Shown: positions 47,301-60,800, counted from the stretch's first letter. The stretch is 64,000 nt of DNA from Clavelina lepadiformis (GCF_947623445.1 NC_135243.1:24436479-24500478), one strand, 5' to 3'. Program-made: numbers and translations. Notes: generated from the letters alone by a model not told the origin.

Positions 47301-50257
47301 TGTAGTTTGCTACAGTTCAGTAAAATCATTTTCCATAATAGTTTTGAGGGAATCAAGACTTAAAAGATAAATAAATCTTTTGCAGACGTTTGTGGACATG
47401 ACTCGCTACAGATCGATTCGTGTCGCCGTTGACCCTCCCACGTCGCCTTGGGTAAAATCCGACCACGCCATTTACCTCCGTCAGGGAGGGTTGGGTCTTT
47501 TTCGGGAAGAAAACGTCACCAACATTGTTGGGATTGCCCACATTGCTGCAATGTGTCAACCAGAATCTATCACCTATTCCTCAGTGAGTTTCATCTTATC
47601 CCGTGAGCTTTGCTCTCATATCACGAACTTCGTTTGCTACTGTTAATTAGTTGGCGACGTCGTTGTGGAAAATATACTTTATTAAACTTTTATTTTTGAA
47701 ATTTATACTTCAAAAGTTTCACATTTTTTGAACTTGCAGATTTATGCGTTGAACAACAGTCTCGGTTTCACCCCTCAAGTTTTAACCCACGAAGTTGGCC
47801 ACAGTCTCGGCCTACGTCACGATGACAATGACCCAAACCAACCTCAACCTGGTCCATGTTTATGTGAAGAAGGGGACAGAGACTGCATTATGTTTGCAAG
47901 GCTTCGGTGAGTCTTAACGTTCAGTTAAGCGCAAGCTTTGAAATCGAAACTGAATCGGCAAATGCTGAGCATCGAGATTAATTTGCATTATTTTTTATTC
48001 ACTAAAATGAGTGGAGAGTTTATTGGAAATCTATTTCTTCTTCAGGAGCGATCGTCCGTTTCCTACAGAGTGGTCCAATTGCAGCATCAAGCAACTTAAA
48101 ATTGAACTTGAACTATCGACCGGGCATTGCCTCCTCGATAAGCCGGAGATCGCGTCGTTGATCCCTCGCTCGTCGTGTGGGAATAAGATTGTGGAGGTGG
48201 GAGAGGAATGTGACTGCGGTACGGTGCTGGAATGTACAAGGTACGTCTTTAATGTTTTTTCTAGTTTCTCGTCTATGGACTGAACTGTTATTTTTTTCTT
48301 ACAATTCAGTTTTATATAGAGGTTAAGTTACAAAGCTTTTAATAAAATCATACAAATGCAAAGATTGAAATTAGTTGCTTCTCGTTGTATTTTTTCGAGT
48401 CGATGAATATGTTTGATGATAATTAATTAATACAAGACCAACATTTTAGCAAAACAAAGAGTTTAAAACATTAAATTTTTTGTTTTCTTGTGGAAACACT
48501 TAGTCGATGTTGCAACCCGGCAGCTTGTTTGCTTTGGGACTTTGCGGAGTGCGATTCGGAGGCGTGCTGTCTCTCGCATCAGTGCAAGGTCGCCCCACCC
48601 GGTACTCAATGCAGGGAATCTTGTGGTGATTGCGATCTGCCAGAATACTGCAATGGACAGAACAAATCTGTGAGTTGAAAAGCTGCCACAAAAATAAAAT
48701 TTCCTGGAATCTATTTTTGTTTAATAATTTTAATTTTATAGTTTTTTTTAAAACATACTTTAAATATAAATCTTGTATAGAAATAGAAATCTTTTTGCTT
48801 AAATTTCATTTTCTAAGTTAGAAATAATTATTAGATTTAAATTCTTAAACAAACTATTTAGGCTTTGAATTTTAATAATTTAAGTCATTGCTTAAATTGA
48901 GAAAAGAAACAGCAAAAAATGTGAAAATGACCAACTACCTTTACAATTATTCAGTGCCCAGCGAACCGCTTGGTAGAAGATGGTGGACTTTGCAATAACG
49001 GGACTAATCGCTGCAGTGGCGGAATCTGCATTAGCCGTGATCGAATGTGCCAGTTATCGTATGGTCCAGGTTGATGAAAAACTTTCTATCATTTGTATTT
49101 TATTTAAAACATTTCCAACTGCAATATTGAGTTTAAGGCTCAATGATGTAATTACGCTGTTCAGTTGTTTTCACTATACTGAGAATTGATTAATACTAAC
49201 AACAAAATCTTGTTTAACGCAGATTCAAGCTACGCTCATTCCTGTGATGTTTTCAACACACTGGGAATTGGTCCTGGCAATTGTGGTCTCAATTTTACTT
49301 CAACAACCTCACCGTATATTGCTTGTACATTGAAGTGAGGTTTTATAACATTCTCACCTGTTTCTTGTTGTTGGATGATGACAAAGTGTTGCAAGGATCA
49401 AATGGTTCCATTAATTTCAAGTGTGCATGCAAATATATCACATGTATGCTCAGAGTTTAAGAGCTTGGTTGGAAATCAGTTTATTAAGTTTTTATTTATG
49501 TCAATTGTACGTTTCTTTTTGCTGTAGCAACATTGAATGTGGTAAATTCTACTGCGTCATCCCTTCATTTGTGCGAGGTCCCATCGATCGTGATTTGTTT
49601 TACCTAACTCCTGCAACAAACGAAACCTGTGTGGTCCAAGTGCGTAACCCAGATATAGGATTTATCGACACAACCTACGTCAGCCAATGGATGGGTTGTG
49701 CTGATAATTCAAAGGTAATTTTCTACTTGTGACTATTTTAGATGTCAATATTTTTACAGCTTCATACAATCGGATGTATTATTCCATGTTCGATTTTGGC
49801 TGTAACTTAGTAACAACTGCAGTGGAAATGGGGTAAGTTGCAGCTGATTAACTTTGTACTTGTATTACCACAAGTGACGTCACTTTGCTGAAAACAAACA
49901 TCACCTGCAAGTAAATTCCTATCATTGGTGTCATATTCCGTGGTTGCACAGTAACACAAGAGTTATAGTTAACACAATAGTTAAGAATATCTTATTGAAA
50001 ATATAAAATTTTATTTATACAGTAGCGATAAAATGATAATAATTCAGTCGTTAATCGATCATTTACAGGCTTAAGGTTATTAGCAATGTGGCTGCTGCAC
50101 AGACTTGAAACTTTAAGTCGTACGTTAACCGTTCAACACTAATCTTTCATAGATCTGCAACGACAACGGAAACTGTCACTGCTTCGATGGCTTTGCTCCT
50201 CCAGATTGCTTCTCTCCTGGTGGTGGAGGAAGTGTTGATAGCGGGCCACCCCCCTGA
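44323..50257 (+). CDS. U4 ADAM-family gene with exon 15 mostly deleted
   Basis: Exons: 44323-44425, 44555-44646, 45293-45442, 45740-45825, 46083-46261, 46368-46462, 46883-47041, 47386-47583, 47740-47906, 48046-48240, 48504-48669, 48955-49069, 49223-49334, 49528-49714, then 50153-50257. Domains, furin-like RNKR and [12 protein letters not shown] are as in U1; the Met-turn context is CIMFAR. Exon 15 is reduced to its last 21 bases (49812-49832), and the deletion also took most of intron 14. The remnant behind the new ttag would begin TAA. Because exon 15 is phase 0 on both sides, direct splicing of exon 14 to 16 keeps the frame and gives 702 aa with a shortened EGF-like region. Exon 10 and its flanks derive from a U2-like copy. 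Confidence 0.8.
49812..49832 (+). pseudogene. Remnant of ADAM exon 15 (U4)
   Basis: Only the last 21 of 66 bases survive, with the donor gtaagt. The loss removes three of the four cysteines of this EGF-type exon. Compared with U1, about 260 bp are missing, between 5869 and 6129 in U1 coordinates. Confidence 0.85.
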
Positions 50258-50297
50258 ATGATATAAGTGAGAAGTCTATTAAATTGTCACCTATGTG

Positions 50298-50670
50298 CAG
50301 AGGTGGGCAGTCGGTACGTTAAAAGTACCGTCGGTAGCGGTACCGGTACTTGGCAAAAAGTGTAATGACGTTCGCGGTATACGCTATTGTTTCAAAGAAG
50401 TAGCTTGGTACTTTGCCGGTACTCGGTACGTTTTGTGCAGCGGATCCTGCTGTAAGTGCAATCTTTGTCTAATTATTGGGTCCAATTAAAGGTTACTTCA
50501 GGTGATAAGTGATTTCACTCCTTGCGCCTTTATTAGACGTTTGTAGATTAAAACAAGAACAAAAAGCGCTAAAATTGGCATTAAGGTTTAGTTAAAATGA
50601 AGATTTTGAAGACATATTTCTCAAAGCCTCGAAGTAAACATTTTAAAATTACCGAGTACCGAAATTGCAA
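50298..50670. mobile_element. Degenerate hAT-like GGTACC-rich element (U4)
   Basis: Nearly identical to the U1 copy at 6615, starting CAGAGGTGGGCAG. The right end is not defined. Confidence 0.45.
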
Positions 50671-51135
50671 ATTTTTAATACTGCATTGTTAGCCTATGAA
50701 TGTACTGATTGACTGATAGTATTTTAGTGCTTTAAGCTCGTCCATAATTATAATTTTAGATTTTTTCAAGGCATTTAGTCAATTATTTTAATTTTATATC
50801 AATGTATAATCATATAGTCGCATTATATTTTATGAAAATTATGAAAATATTTGCTATTCAGCGACTCTAGAATAATGCATAAACGTTTTTCTACTCGTCT
50901 CTGCACAGACACCCAACCTCAACCCGCTGTGTGTCGTCATTTATTGTTTATTGTTTATAAATGTTATCTTAACACTTTTACTGTTTGTTTTGTGCCGGGG
51001 ACGAATTTATTGTTTATTATTTTCTTCATCTTGCCTTGTTAGGTGATATTCACATTTTTTGTCTCACTGGTGTATCAAGAATTCGATGTATGTTACGTCA
51101 TAATGATCATTGTTAAATAACATTACATTTTGCAG

Positions 51136-51559
51136 TTTGATCATCATCAGTGCAACAGATACCGCGACATTTTCGGTTGACTTTCTGCTTTTTCGAGACG
51201 TCAATTTTGCGATTTCGATCACAGCGAACGACAATGACGTCACAGTGAACACGCTTGTGTACGCGATATTTCGTCTGAACAACGCATATGAAGGTTTTCT
51301 CTTCTTCTCCGTCTTTGAGTTTTGTCCCAACTTCCTCACACGAGCGTTTGAAGACGAAGTTATTCAACGTTCTTTGGCAGCGACTGGTTTCGTCAATCTA
51401 AATATTTCTCTGCTCTTTAGCCTCAGTCCTGCAACAGCAAAAAACGTCGTCGCCGTGACGTCATGGAAATGGATAAAGGCGCACTGGAAAGTGACGTCAT
51501 CACTTATGGACCTCTTCGGCTCATCGGAAGATAACTTTCTTATAGAACTGTCAAGCTAA
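51136..51559 (+). pseudogene. ZP-domain relic: exon 21 fused to terminal exon (U4)
   Basis: Same structure and deletion scar as U1 7453-7876, with only a few substitutions and an open frame. A truncated exon 19 relic lies upstream near 50909. Confidence 0.7.
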
Positions 51560-51831
51560 TCTAAAGTGACGTCATATTATATCCAGAAAATAATCCACGT
51601 AGTTCATATGATTTCTATGTGAAGGACATGTACGTGAGAGAAAAACTGGTCGAATCCCTCCGATGGAAGCGGCATTTTGTGACATCATACTTGATTGATT
51701 GTTGTAGTGTTTTACTAGATCAACCGCCATGTTTTAACTTGTACGATTGCACGTTAACACTTTTCGAAACTAGACAGCATTTTGTAAATTTTATTTACCT
51801 TGATATATTCAGTTCACAGAGAAACCGATTC

Positions 51832-51837
51832 AATAAA
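51832..51837 (+). terminator. AATAAA polyadenylation signal (U4, distal)
   Basis: Equivalent to 8149 in U1. Candidate poly(A) site of the U4 ADAM transcript. Confidence 0.35.
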
Positions 51838-53201
51838 CTTTACTCGTCTTAAATCACCAGCAAATGCTATTTTCTATTCCAAAGTGTTCTGTGGTTAGAC
51901 AATAAAGATAATCTCTGTATTGGATAGGAAGTTATGACTGTGTTATGAATATTCACATTGCTTCGTCACTTAGTGGTGGGTGGTAAATTAAGAAGCGTAT
52001 TGCTTCCGCTTTCCAATCTTTCCCAGTGTTAATTGTGCCCACGTATGCAGGTGACAGCACGGAAAATATTGCTTTAGTTTATTTATTGCTAGTTGGCTTT
52101 CTACAATTGTCAACAGTCATGCCAAGTGATTGGAATTGGTAATCTTGTGTATTGCTTAGTGTGCAGGTGCTTACTTCAAAAGAAGTCGACCAAAATAACA
52201 AGCTACTTGCGCGCTTTGATTTAACTAGTTACTGCAGTAACATTTTATGTTAAAATAGTTGGCAACCAGACATGGTTATGTGAGAATATTGCTCGTCATG
52301 GTCACCATCGTTTTGTTGCTGAATTTGTAAAATTGTCACTAAATTTTGTTTCGAGAGGTCTCATGGTTTATTACAACAGTATTACACCGGCTGTCGAACA
52401 CGCAACTCAGAGTTCTAACTATTCAACTACAAAGCAGACTCAGAGTTATTGCTTCCGCATTTTCGACCTGGAGATGAAGGCGCTGTCGCGTATTACGTCA
52501 CAATAGTAATTTCCGTGCAGCGCAAGACGTGATTCATCGACGTGAACCTAGAAGGTTCTTGAGCGGTTGAAAGTTGAAACGTGATCTGCATCAGACTTTG
52601 AACAAAAAGTTGATATTTGCGAATAATACCATGATATTTATAGAATGTATTAAGACATAAGCAACAATGGACGACATGTTGCGGTAAGCAAGTCAGGTGA
52701 CTCACGAAAGAAACGTTGTTTAATTAAGCTACGTAACAATTTATCATTATGACGCAACTAACAGCCATAATACTGTTCGCTGCTCATTTTGTAAAAAGAC
52801 CAAACGTGCGACCTGTTGCCAGGATAATTTATCGCCAAATACGTGCGTTTGTTCGTAGTCTGCTTACTCATTCGCTGCCATCTAAAATCCGTTAAATGTC
52901 AGCCAACCGAGACGTTTTCAAACGTCACACAGCTTTACGTGCGTTTGTTTGTAACGGTTGAAAGCTAACTAACGTCACGGAGCTGCCGGCATATTTTGAC
53001 GTTGATAGCATGATTTTCAGAGGCCCCTTAAAATATTGTTGAATGCTCTTTTTAAGTTACCTTAACCCAACTGTTTATTCTTGGCCACTTGAGTAAAGTT
53101 TGTATTTACGACGCTTAGAAATCTAAACTATCTTTGAACCGTTACCTCAATAGACAAGTCAGTTAGTTCAATTAGTTGTGAATAAAGTTTAGTGAAGTAT
53201 C
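51838..53201. other. Intergenic region before gene B (U4)
   Basis: Homologous to 8155-9656. No gene or RNA could be supported. Upstream control sequences of gene B presumably lie here. Confidence 0.45.
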
Positions 53202-54666
53202 ATGGTTCAGAAGCGTAAAATTGATGCATCTAAATTCACTGGCAAAGACCTACTCAAGTCCTTTAAAGCTAAAGTTGACGGAGATGAATGGGAAGCAAGA
53301 CCTCATTTCATTTTTAGCGGTGGTCGTTACCAAATAAAAATTGAAGCAAAACCTACCCCAAACCAAAAGGGAAATGGAAGACTCTTTGTTGGAGGCCAAG
53401 CTCACAGCTGGGAGACGTTGAAGCCCATTTTGTCAGATTCTAGTTTCAACGAAAAATATGAATTGTTTTTGGAAAACAAACTTAATTCGCCAATTGTGAA
53501 AGACTTCGAGAAAAGTGAGTTAGCTTGTTGTGCTGTGCTCTTGTTTGAGATCGCTCGAAGGGTTGAGAATGAGAGAGGGATCGATGAAACATTTCTCTCA
53601 AGAGATGAAGTGGACGAAGCGATCGACAAAGCGTTAAACTGTGGGTTGGGAAGCTCATTGACAGGAATATTCTGTCTCGGCAAACAGAGGAGAAGAAGCA
53701 GATATGACGAAATCATGAGCAGGTAAGGTTTATTTATTATTTCGATCTGTTTTGATTGAAAGTGACCGCGTGTTTTATTATTGGGTTGCGGAAATCCAAT
53801 AATATTTCAATATAAGAATTTACGCTTTTGACTTCGTTTGTAAGAATGCGAGCCCGAGCCGAGCTGAGCCGAACCCGAATCCGAAACCGAACGTTACCGA
53901 CGAGAAATGGCAAAAAAGTCCAGCACGTTGCAAACATTTCAGGCTAGAAAACGACATAAATTTGATTGCGGAGTTAAATCGCTTTAAAACATTACAATTT
54001 ACTTTTGATTGAAAACACATAAAGTTTTTTTCTAATGGTTTGAGACTTTGCAGCATGAAATTAAAGCCCAGTTTTCGGGAAAGTTGAACAAGCTTCATTG
54101 TTTATTGAGTAAAATTATTTTAAAGTTTAAACATATTCTAGTATAGGTTATATAGTACACAGTACATTACAATATATCATAATAATATATTGCATGTTAT
54201 GAAGTGCTTTGCTTTGCAGATCAAATGCTGGCGATGACAGCGATGACCGTAACGACAGTGGAGACGACATAGCAAGCGCAATGGGAAACTTAGCTTTAAA
54301 CGACAGAGTTCGTGATGTTTATTTATTTTGTAAAGCCTAAATCTCTCAACAACGTTTAAACATCTTTTGAACGAGCAGTAGGCCTAGATATATCTTTTTT
54401 GCTATGAGCACGGCCTTTATCACTGTCATTAGCTTCTATTTTGTTTGGAGGTATTCTAAAGATGGAAACTGCGTGTTTGGTAAAAGCAATTTGCAATAAC
54501 TACAAGGCCACAACTGCAAATAGATCGCAAAGTTTAAAACTCACAATATGTTTGTTGCGATGAATATGCATGTTTTTACTGATTGGATTTAAATGGGAAT
54601 GATTTTGTTTTATTTTAGGTTATCTTGGGACCTGGAAACCTGCTGGCAAGAACAAATTCTTCATAA
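53202..54666 (+). CDS. U4 gene B, unknown 218-aa protein, 3 exons
   Basis: Exons: 53202-53722, 54220-54307, 54619-54666; same phases and length as U2 (657 nt). Exon 1 encodes MVQKRKIDASKFTGKDLLK and onwards, and differs from U2 by many amino-acid changes spread along the exon, including GIFCLGKQRR in place of GIFCGNIMTRR. Exons 2 and 3 are almost identical to U2. No signal peptide or membrane segment is seen. Length is conserved despite sequence change, so the protein is probably real, but I cannot assign a function. Confidence 0.78.
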
Positions 54667-55245
54667 AACCGACCAGGAAGTGAAACAACTCAAAACCTTT
54701 ACTCATGAATCGCCATCTTTAGCTCCATCCTAGAATCGTCATCTGCATATCATAACTTTTATGTATCTTCGCATCTATTAAGACTTCCCATACGAGTTTC
54801 TGCTTATTGGTTTATCTTACAACCGTCATTTGATATTCACATATTTTATCCATTTCCAACCAGCACTTTGAACTTATTTATAACTTAACATCAATTTATT
54901 GGATTGTAAATGTGTGACCAATAAGTTAACTAAACATTAAGTCTAAATCCAATATACTTGAGTATATAGCATAATAAGTCGCTATTATCAATGTTTAGCA
55001 TTTGTTTTGTTTGTTGTTTTACATTACAAACGTTTTACATTTGTATTAATAACCACGTAGTATTTATATTTACAACATCTTGCACGATGTGTGTTTTATT
55101 ACATTTATAAGTGATACTTGTATTTCACTTAAATATTCTTTTTAGTTTGCTTGTATTTATTTAATAGAGAAAGATTTTGTGTACATATCATTCATCTATT
55201 GTATGCTGCAGCATTATATTGTGCACCTTGTACATGATAATCACG

Positions 55246-55251
55246 AATAAA
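55246..55251 (+). terminator. AATAAA polyadenylation signal of gene B (U4)
   Basis: Canonical AATAAA about 580 bp past the gene B stop, conserved in U1 and U2. Confidence 0.5.
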
Positions 55252-55764
55252 CGTAAAAACGTTTAAGAATCGCGCGAACTGAAAGGTTTATTTTGTGTGT
55301 TGCGTGAGAAAAGCAGCAGCCTGATGCAGCACGCATGTATGGTTGAGCTTATTTTTTCCAAAAGTGTTTCATAAAAGCCGCAAAATTGCAATATGTTTGT
55401 GACGTACGTGCGGGTAATGATGACGTCAAAATGGAAAAAGAACGTACTTAATGCTGTTTGCCGGCGACAAAAATATCTACTTCAGTGCGTTACAAGATTA
55501 TTTTGGGTTTATGTATGATCTATGCCTTATACTAGTGAAGACATTTGCTAAATTGTAGCTCATTCGGTGACTAACTTATTTAAGCCGCCTTAGTTCGGTT
55601 GTAGCACTCCGTGTTGTTCAAACGCGTCCTTATTTGTAACATTTGTCCTTATTTTAAAGGTCTGTGTCTTAGAAAATATTTTTATGAGAAATTTCCTTAT
55701 TTTTGCTTTAATTTGAGGGTAGAGGTTATTTCTTTTTTGGGCAGTTTGACCCCTTTAGTATACA

Positions 55765-56143
55765 CAGGCTTGTCCATGGGACATTTTTTTCAGTCCCATC
55801 CCATCCCATCCCATAGCAATTCATGCCTGTCCCATCCCATCCCATCCCATGCCATCCCATCAAAATACAATTCAATAAATGTTATTAAATTTATGGAAAT
55901 TTAAGTCTAATGTCTATTAGAATTGACTACATGTACAAAGAGAGATACAGAACAACAAAATTTATTGACTTTGTTAACTTTAAAGTTCAGAAAAGTTGTC
56001 TATCTATGACAATTTATTATCATTGGTACTCATATTCCGAGTCACTGTGATCATTTAGCAAATTTTCAATGCCATGGGAATTGCAATTCGTGCTGTCCCA
56101 TCCCATCCCATCCATTTCAGGACATTTCCCATGGACAAGCCTG
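55765..56143. mobile_element. hAT-type MITE with CCCAT-rich ends (U4), 379 bp
   Basis: Same insertion as in U1 and U2, with target duplication agtataca at 55757-55764 and 56144-56151. It carries the same internal shortening as the U2 copy. Confidence 0.88.
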
Positions 56144-57804
56144 AGTATACAGTTTTAAGCGAAAGAGATACCAAAATTAAGAACACGCAAATAGCGTCTC
56201 GTCTTCTCTTGTTGTGCACTTAAGGTAGTATTCTTCTTTCGTTTCCTAGTCGTCCTCATTCTTAAGTCCAGACCGATGGCAACCCTGGCTATGTGCCCAG
56301 AAACCCAAGCGATGAATGAACAGACACAATGACCCATTTACTTAAAGAAAGTGACAAATTCACCTTATGAAGGTCACGCAGCACAAAATTGAACGTAGGC
56401 GGTTAGGTTAGGAGAGAAGGCCATGCCAAAAGTTGATTTTAACTCTTTAACATTTCGATGTGAGTTAGAATAGAATGTAGACATGACACCTAATTTAAAT
56501 TTCACAGTTTCTTTCACGGTCTTTACATGAATTGGGCATTCCCCTAATTTAAGAAACGGAGGTACCAGTTATTTTTGAAATGTGGGATACGTACGGTTTT
56601 ATCTCAAATTTAGAATTAATGTCGAAACGGCGGTAAGAGGTAACGGAATGTAATCAAAGTTTCTAACACTTGACCTGATCTGACCTCACCGTAAATTTTC
56701 AAGAGCCACGTTTCCAGTTTACGTTTATATTTATAACATAAATTTATGTCTTTATTGGTTTGTAAAGTATAAGGCAATACTGTAGTTGGTTAGTTTTCAA
56801 ATTATCATTGTTACTGTTACGTAACAATAACGATTACAGTTTCATTGTTACCGTTATTGTCACGCAATAAATGCAAGAAAATCATTGCGTGACTTTTAAC
56901 AACACTGCTTGAAAGACGACAAGACAAGTGCATGAAAAGATAAACGCGAAACCTAGGGTTTAATTTCGAGCTCTTCACTGAAACTACCCGGGCAAGATTT
57001 TTCTTAGGTGCAAGATTCGCCGTCGACGACTCACAGTCGCGCATCCTGTTGCTTTGTACTGAAACCGGCATTGTGACATAAACAAAGGCATTATCTCCAG
57101 TGCAAACAATGCGACGGTCAACGGCACTAACAGCGACAACGACCGACTTGTGAGACAAAAGCTTTTCGCTTCTCAAGTTGGTGAGGTTAATCACGTGGGT
57201 GGCTAGTGTGAGGTTAATCACGTGACGCACCGTAAGTGCGAGTTTGTAAACCAGTAGCGGTCAGCGGGGAATAAAATTATCCACAACAACGACTCATATA
57301 CCACGTAACGTCAAATCTTTGTCCATTGTTCCGACACAAATGCAACAAAAAGGGCGAGATGCAAAGAAAAAAAGGTCGCGATTAAAAGCCATTGGTTATT
57401 TATTATTAGAAAAAATAAAATCCCAGGGTAGAAAATGCCACTTCAGCCACCCATCTTAGGCGTCCATGGTTGTCGATTTGGGCTAAGTTCAGGTTATTAT
57501 GTCAGAACGTCTTCGTCAAATTACAAAAATCAGCATCGAATGAACAGTTTTTTTTCCGGTGAAATAGTGACAGCCTTAGATGAACACGACATGCAGCATA
57601 CGACGAGCAACATATGCGTAGGTCTGCGAAGCTATTTTGTTTTTAGAAAATCGAAAATCGTGGTTTGCTTTGTTTCTATTTGGAAAGATTTTATGCTTAA
57701 TTTTGACTGATGAGTGTTCTCACCACTGTATTATTATCACAGAACCTTTCTATACACTGCATCTTGCGTAGAATAACGTTTGTATAAAGATCTGCAACCA
57801 AAGA

Positions 57805-60800
57805 ATGACTGAATCAATTCAGCTCGTCTGTTTTAGTCTCATCGCTTGTATTTTTCTACGATTGTCAGTACCGGTTGTCGGAGATCAGGAGTTTGAAGAA
57901 ATTTTCAGTAAGTGTGAAAATAGAGATTAGACATAGACAAGTTACGACAAGCTCCGAGACTCTGCTTCTTCGAGCAGCTACAATGAAGTAATAATTAATT
58001 TAAAGGGATAAGTTTTATGTCATCTTTAATTTCTAGACGAACGGAATTTGGGTTCTTTGCCAAATTTTGAGTTGGTTGAAATCGAACAAAAGATAAACGA
58101 CAAATGGTCAAGCAATTTGAAAACTCAGGTAAGTTTATGTTTGTTTATGTTCTCGTGAACATTTCTAATACTAGCAGGGCTATTACCATGATGGTATCGT
58201 AGCTGAGCGATTAAATTTATTTACGGTATTCGGTAGACTAAAGGGCTTAGCTCGTAATGATGCTAACTGGGTTCGATATCGTGCAGTGCGACCGTTGCAC
58301 TGCAATTGGGAATTATTATATTATACCATACTTTAACATGATCACGAGAATTGTTTAAATGTCAATGTTTATAGGCTTTAACTATTTGCAGTAAATACCT
58401 GCAGAACATCAAAATAACCAATAAAATTTAGTTTGCCTTCGTACCATACTCTGCAGTTTGGACCCAGATTGGAAAGTTTGCTCTTTTGGTTTGGTTTGTT
58501 TTTGCTGAAAAGTCCCAGTGAAACAACATTAAACAACAGCCATTATTTATACTCGCAATTAATTTTATTTTCCTGTGCACTTGGCAAACTTTTCCAGTCT
58601 GGTTCAGGACTAGAGCGAGGTAGTGACTGCATCATTGTAAAATAACAAAGACCGATACCTCAGAACGTTCTCCTACTCTGTGTCATTGCTTGTAGTAGCA
58701 CAGTTTGTAAAAGGTCTTTTATGTTTTTTATCCAACTTGTTAGACCCAGCCAGGCCTACACAAACACCAAGTCACATTTCACGCTTCGGAAAAATATTTG
58801 TTCAAAGATCTTCAGCTAAATGTTGATGTGGTGGATAAGCATTTTTGTGTGACAGATCCAAATTCCGGGCAAGTTTTGTTTCCAAAGCCAGAGGTATTTT
58901 AGAAATCACTAATTTTTTAATAATAATAAATTTAGATATAACCTATTTTAAAACATTTTTAATGTACGTTTCAACTATTTTAGAATGATGTTTAGCATTA
59001 TTTTCTTAAAATCCAAGAAAATTGAGCTAGTTTAGCCAGAATAGAACCTGTGGAAGATGAACTGCCGATTGTTAATTAATTTCAACACAGACGGTTACCG
59101 ACACTTTTTTTAAATTGTTTTATCAACTGAAGTTAATTTTGTTTAATTGTGATGTGACAATGACAGGTAATAATAATATCTTTTAAATGTAGGATTTGAA
59201 TTTCCGCCAATATACCGGTTATGCCATTCATGGAAACAATGATGTCAGCAAAGCAATCGTTCGTACTGAACCTTTTAGGTATCTAATTTGTCATCATTTG
59301 AGTGTATTGCTTGTCGCATTAAACTGCTCATCAAATTTACTCATATAAAGAATTCCACAGAGAGATTTCTTGAAAACCGCTAATACCAGTTTTTCTATTG
59401 GGTTAAAATTTTAATTTGTGAAATTAATGACGGTTTCATGATGTCTATGTACACAGAGCTGACATATTCATGGATGGTGATATTGCCGTAATCCGGCCGG
59501 TTCTTTACGACAATGGAACTCTTGGACACATCCTCTTCAAACTATCAGCTTTGAAGATTCCAGAAGGTGTCTGTGGAACCGACTTGTTGACCAACATCAC
59601 CGGAAATGAAAAGTTAAATTTTGGGATCAACACAGGTGTGAAATTTTTTCATGATTTGATTCGAACGTATGTGCCATAGTCACATATACACTGTCTCTTG
59701 TGATTGATGTTTTGTAGCAGAATTAGGTTTTTGTTATTCAGATTTTGATAGAATGGAGAGTGTTGGAAGAAAAAAACAAGACATTTCATCACAGACCCGA
59801 TACATTCATCTGCAATTTGTGTTTACCCAAAACTTTGTAAGTTTTCACACATTTTTGTCAAAGTCTTATTACAAACATTTTATCAGCGAACGCAGTGTTT
59901 GGGTTTGCAATGTTTGCGGACACATGATTCGGTCGTGTTTGAAACCCGTATTATGATTATAAACTTGTTACAATTTTTCGATCCCTACCCTGTGTCAAAA
60001 CTCAGTTCCTCACCTGACAAATGTGATGAGGGTTTTGATTTTTATGCGGAGTTAGTGATGGTAGTGATGGTAACCTTAGTGATGGTAACCTTAGTGATGG
60101 TAACCTTAGTGATGGTAACCTTAGTGATGGTAACCTTAGTGATGGTAACCTTAGTGATGGTAACCTTAGTGATGGTAACCTTAGTGATGGTAACCTTAGT
60201 GATGGTAACCTTAGTGATGGTAACCTTAGTGATGGTAACCTTAGTGATGGTAACCTTAGTGATGGTAACCTTAGTGATGGTAACCTTAGTGATGGTAACC
60301 TTAGTGATGGTAACCTTAGTGATGGTAACCTTAGTGATGGTAGTGATGGTACTTACCGACCCAAATCAGCAAAGTTTGTGCCATCAACGTATGATGATAT
60401 ATTTTAAATAAGCAATTTTTTCCCTTTTAACTTGAAACCTTTTTAACATGAACAGTTGTATTGAATATTTTTTGTTGAAACTGTAAACTGACCGAAAGCA
60501 AACTCTAAAATTGTTTGTTATTTTTTCGTATGTTACAGAATTTCCTTCCAGATGCAGCCGTTTTGAACGCGGTCTTTTATTTTACGAACTACATGGACAC
60601 CTTATTTCAACCATTGGGCATTCGTACGGTTGTCGGTAACGTTGAGAACTGGAGGTCGGGAGATCAAGTCTTTGTCAACGAAGAAGATCTTTTACAGGTC
60701 TGTGCTATCATATTCCATAAACTTGCTTTTAGCAAAGTTGTTCCTAGGAACCGGATGTCCGTCCGTCCCTGGATTTGTTTCAGAGGGCCGGATAGCAAGA

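Larger units (their letters stand above)
43979..57461 (+). repeat. Tandem unit U4 (mosaic ADAM + ZP relic + gene B)
   Basis: Fourth and shortest complete repeat, about 13.5 kb. Exon 1 resembles U3/U5 (QEFEEIF, two residues shorter than U1/U2). Exons 4-9 and 11-16 resemble U1. Exon 10 and its flanking introns resemble U2. The part downstream of gene B exon 1 is nearly identical to U2. A deletion removed most of exon 15. Confidence 0.9.
54667..57804. other. Gene B 3' UTR and intergenic region before U5 ADAM
   Basis: Nearly identical to 25960-29097. Contains the gene B 3' UTR, the MITE at 55765-56143, an unsupported antisense frame at 56817-57230 and the ADAM 5' flank. Confidence 0.5.

Noticed and set aside
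59899..60411. 170-codon open frame of TLVMV repeats, also 31192-31614
   Set aside because: It is the translation of the 15-bp intronic minisatellite between ADAM exons 6 and 7. Array length varies and the array is absent from two units.
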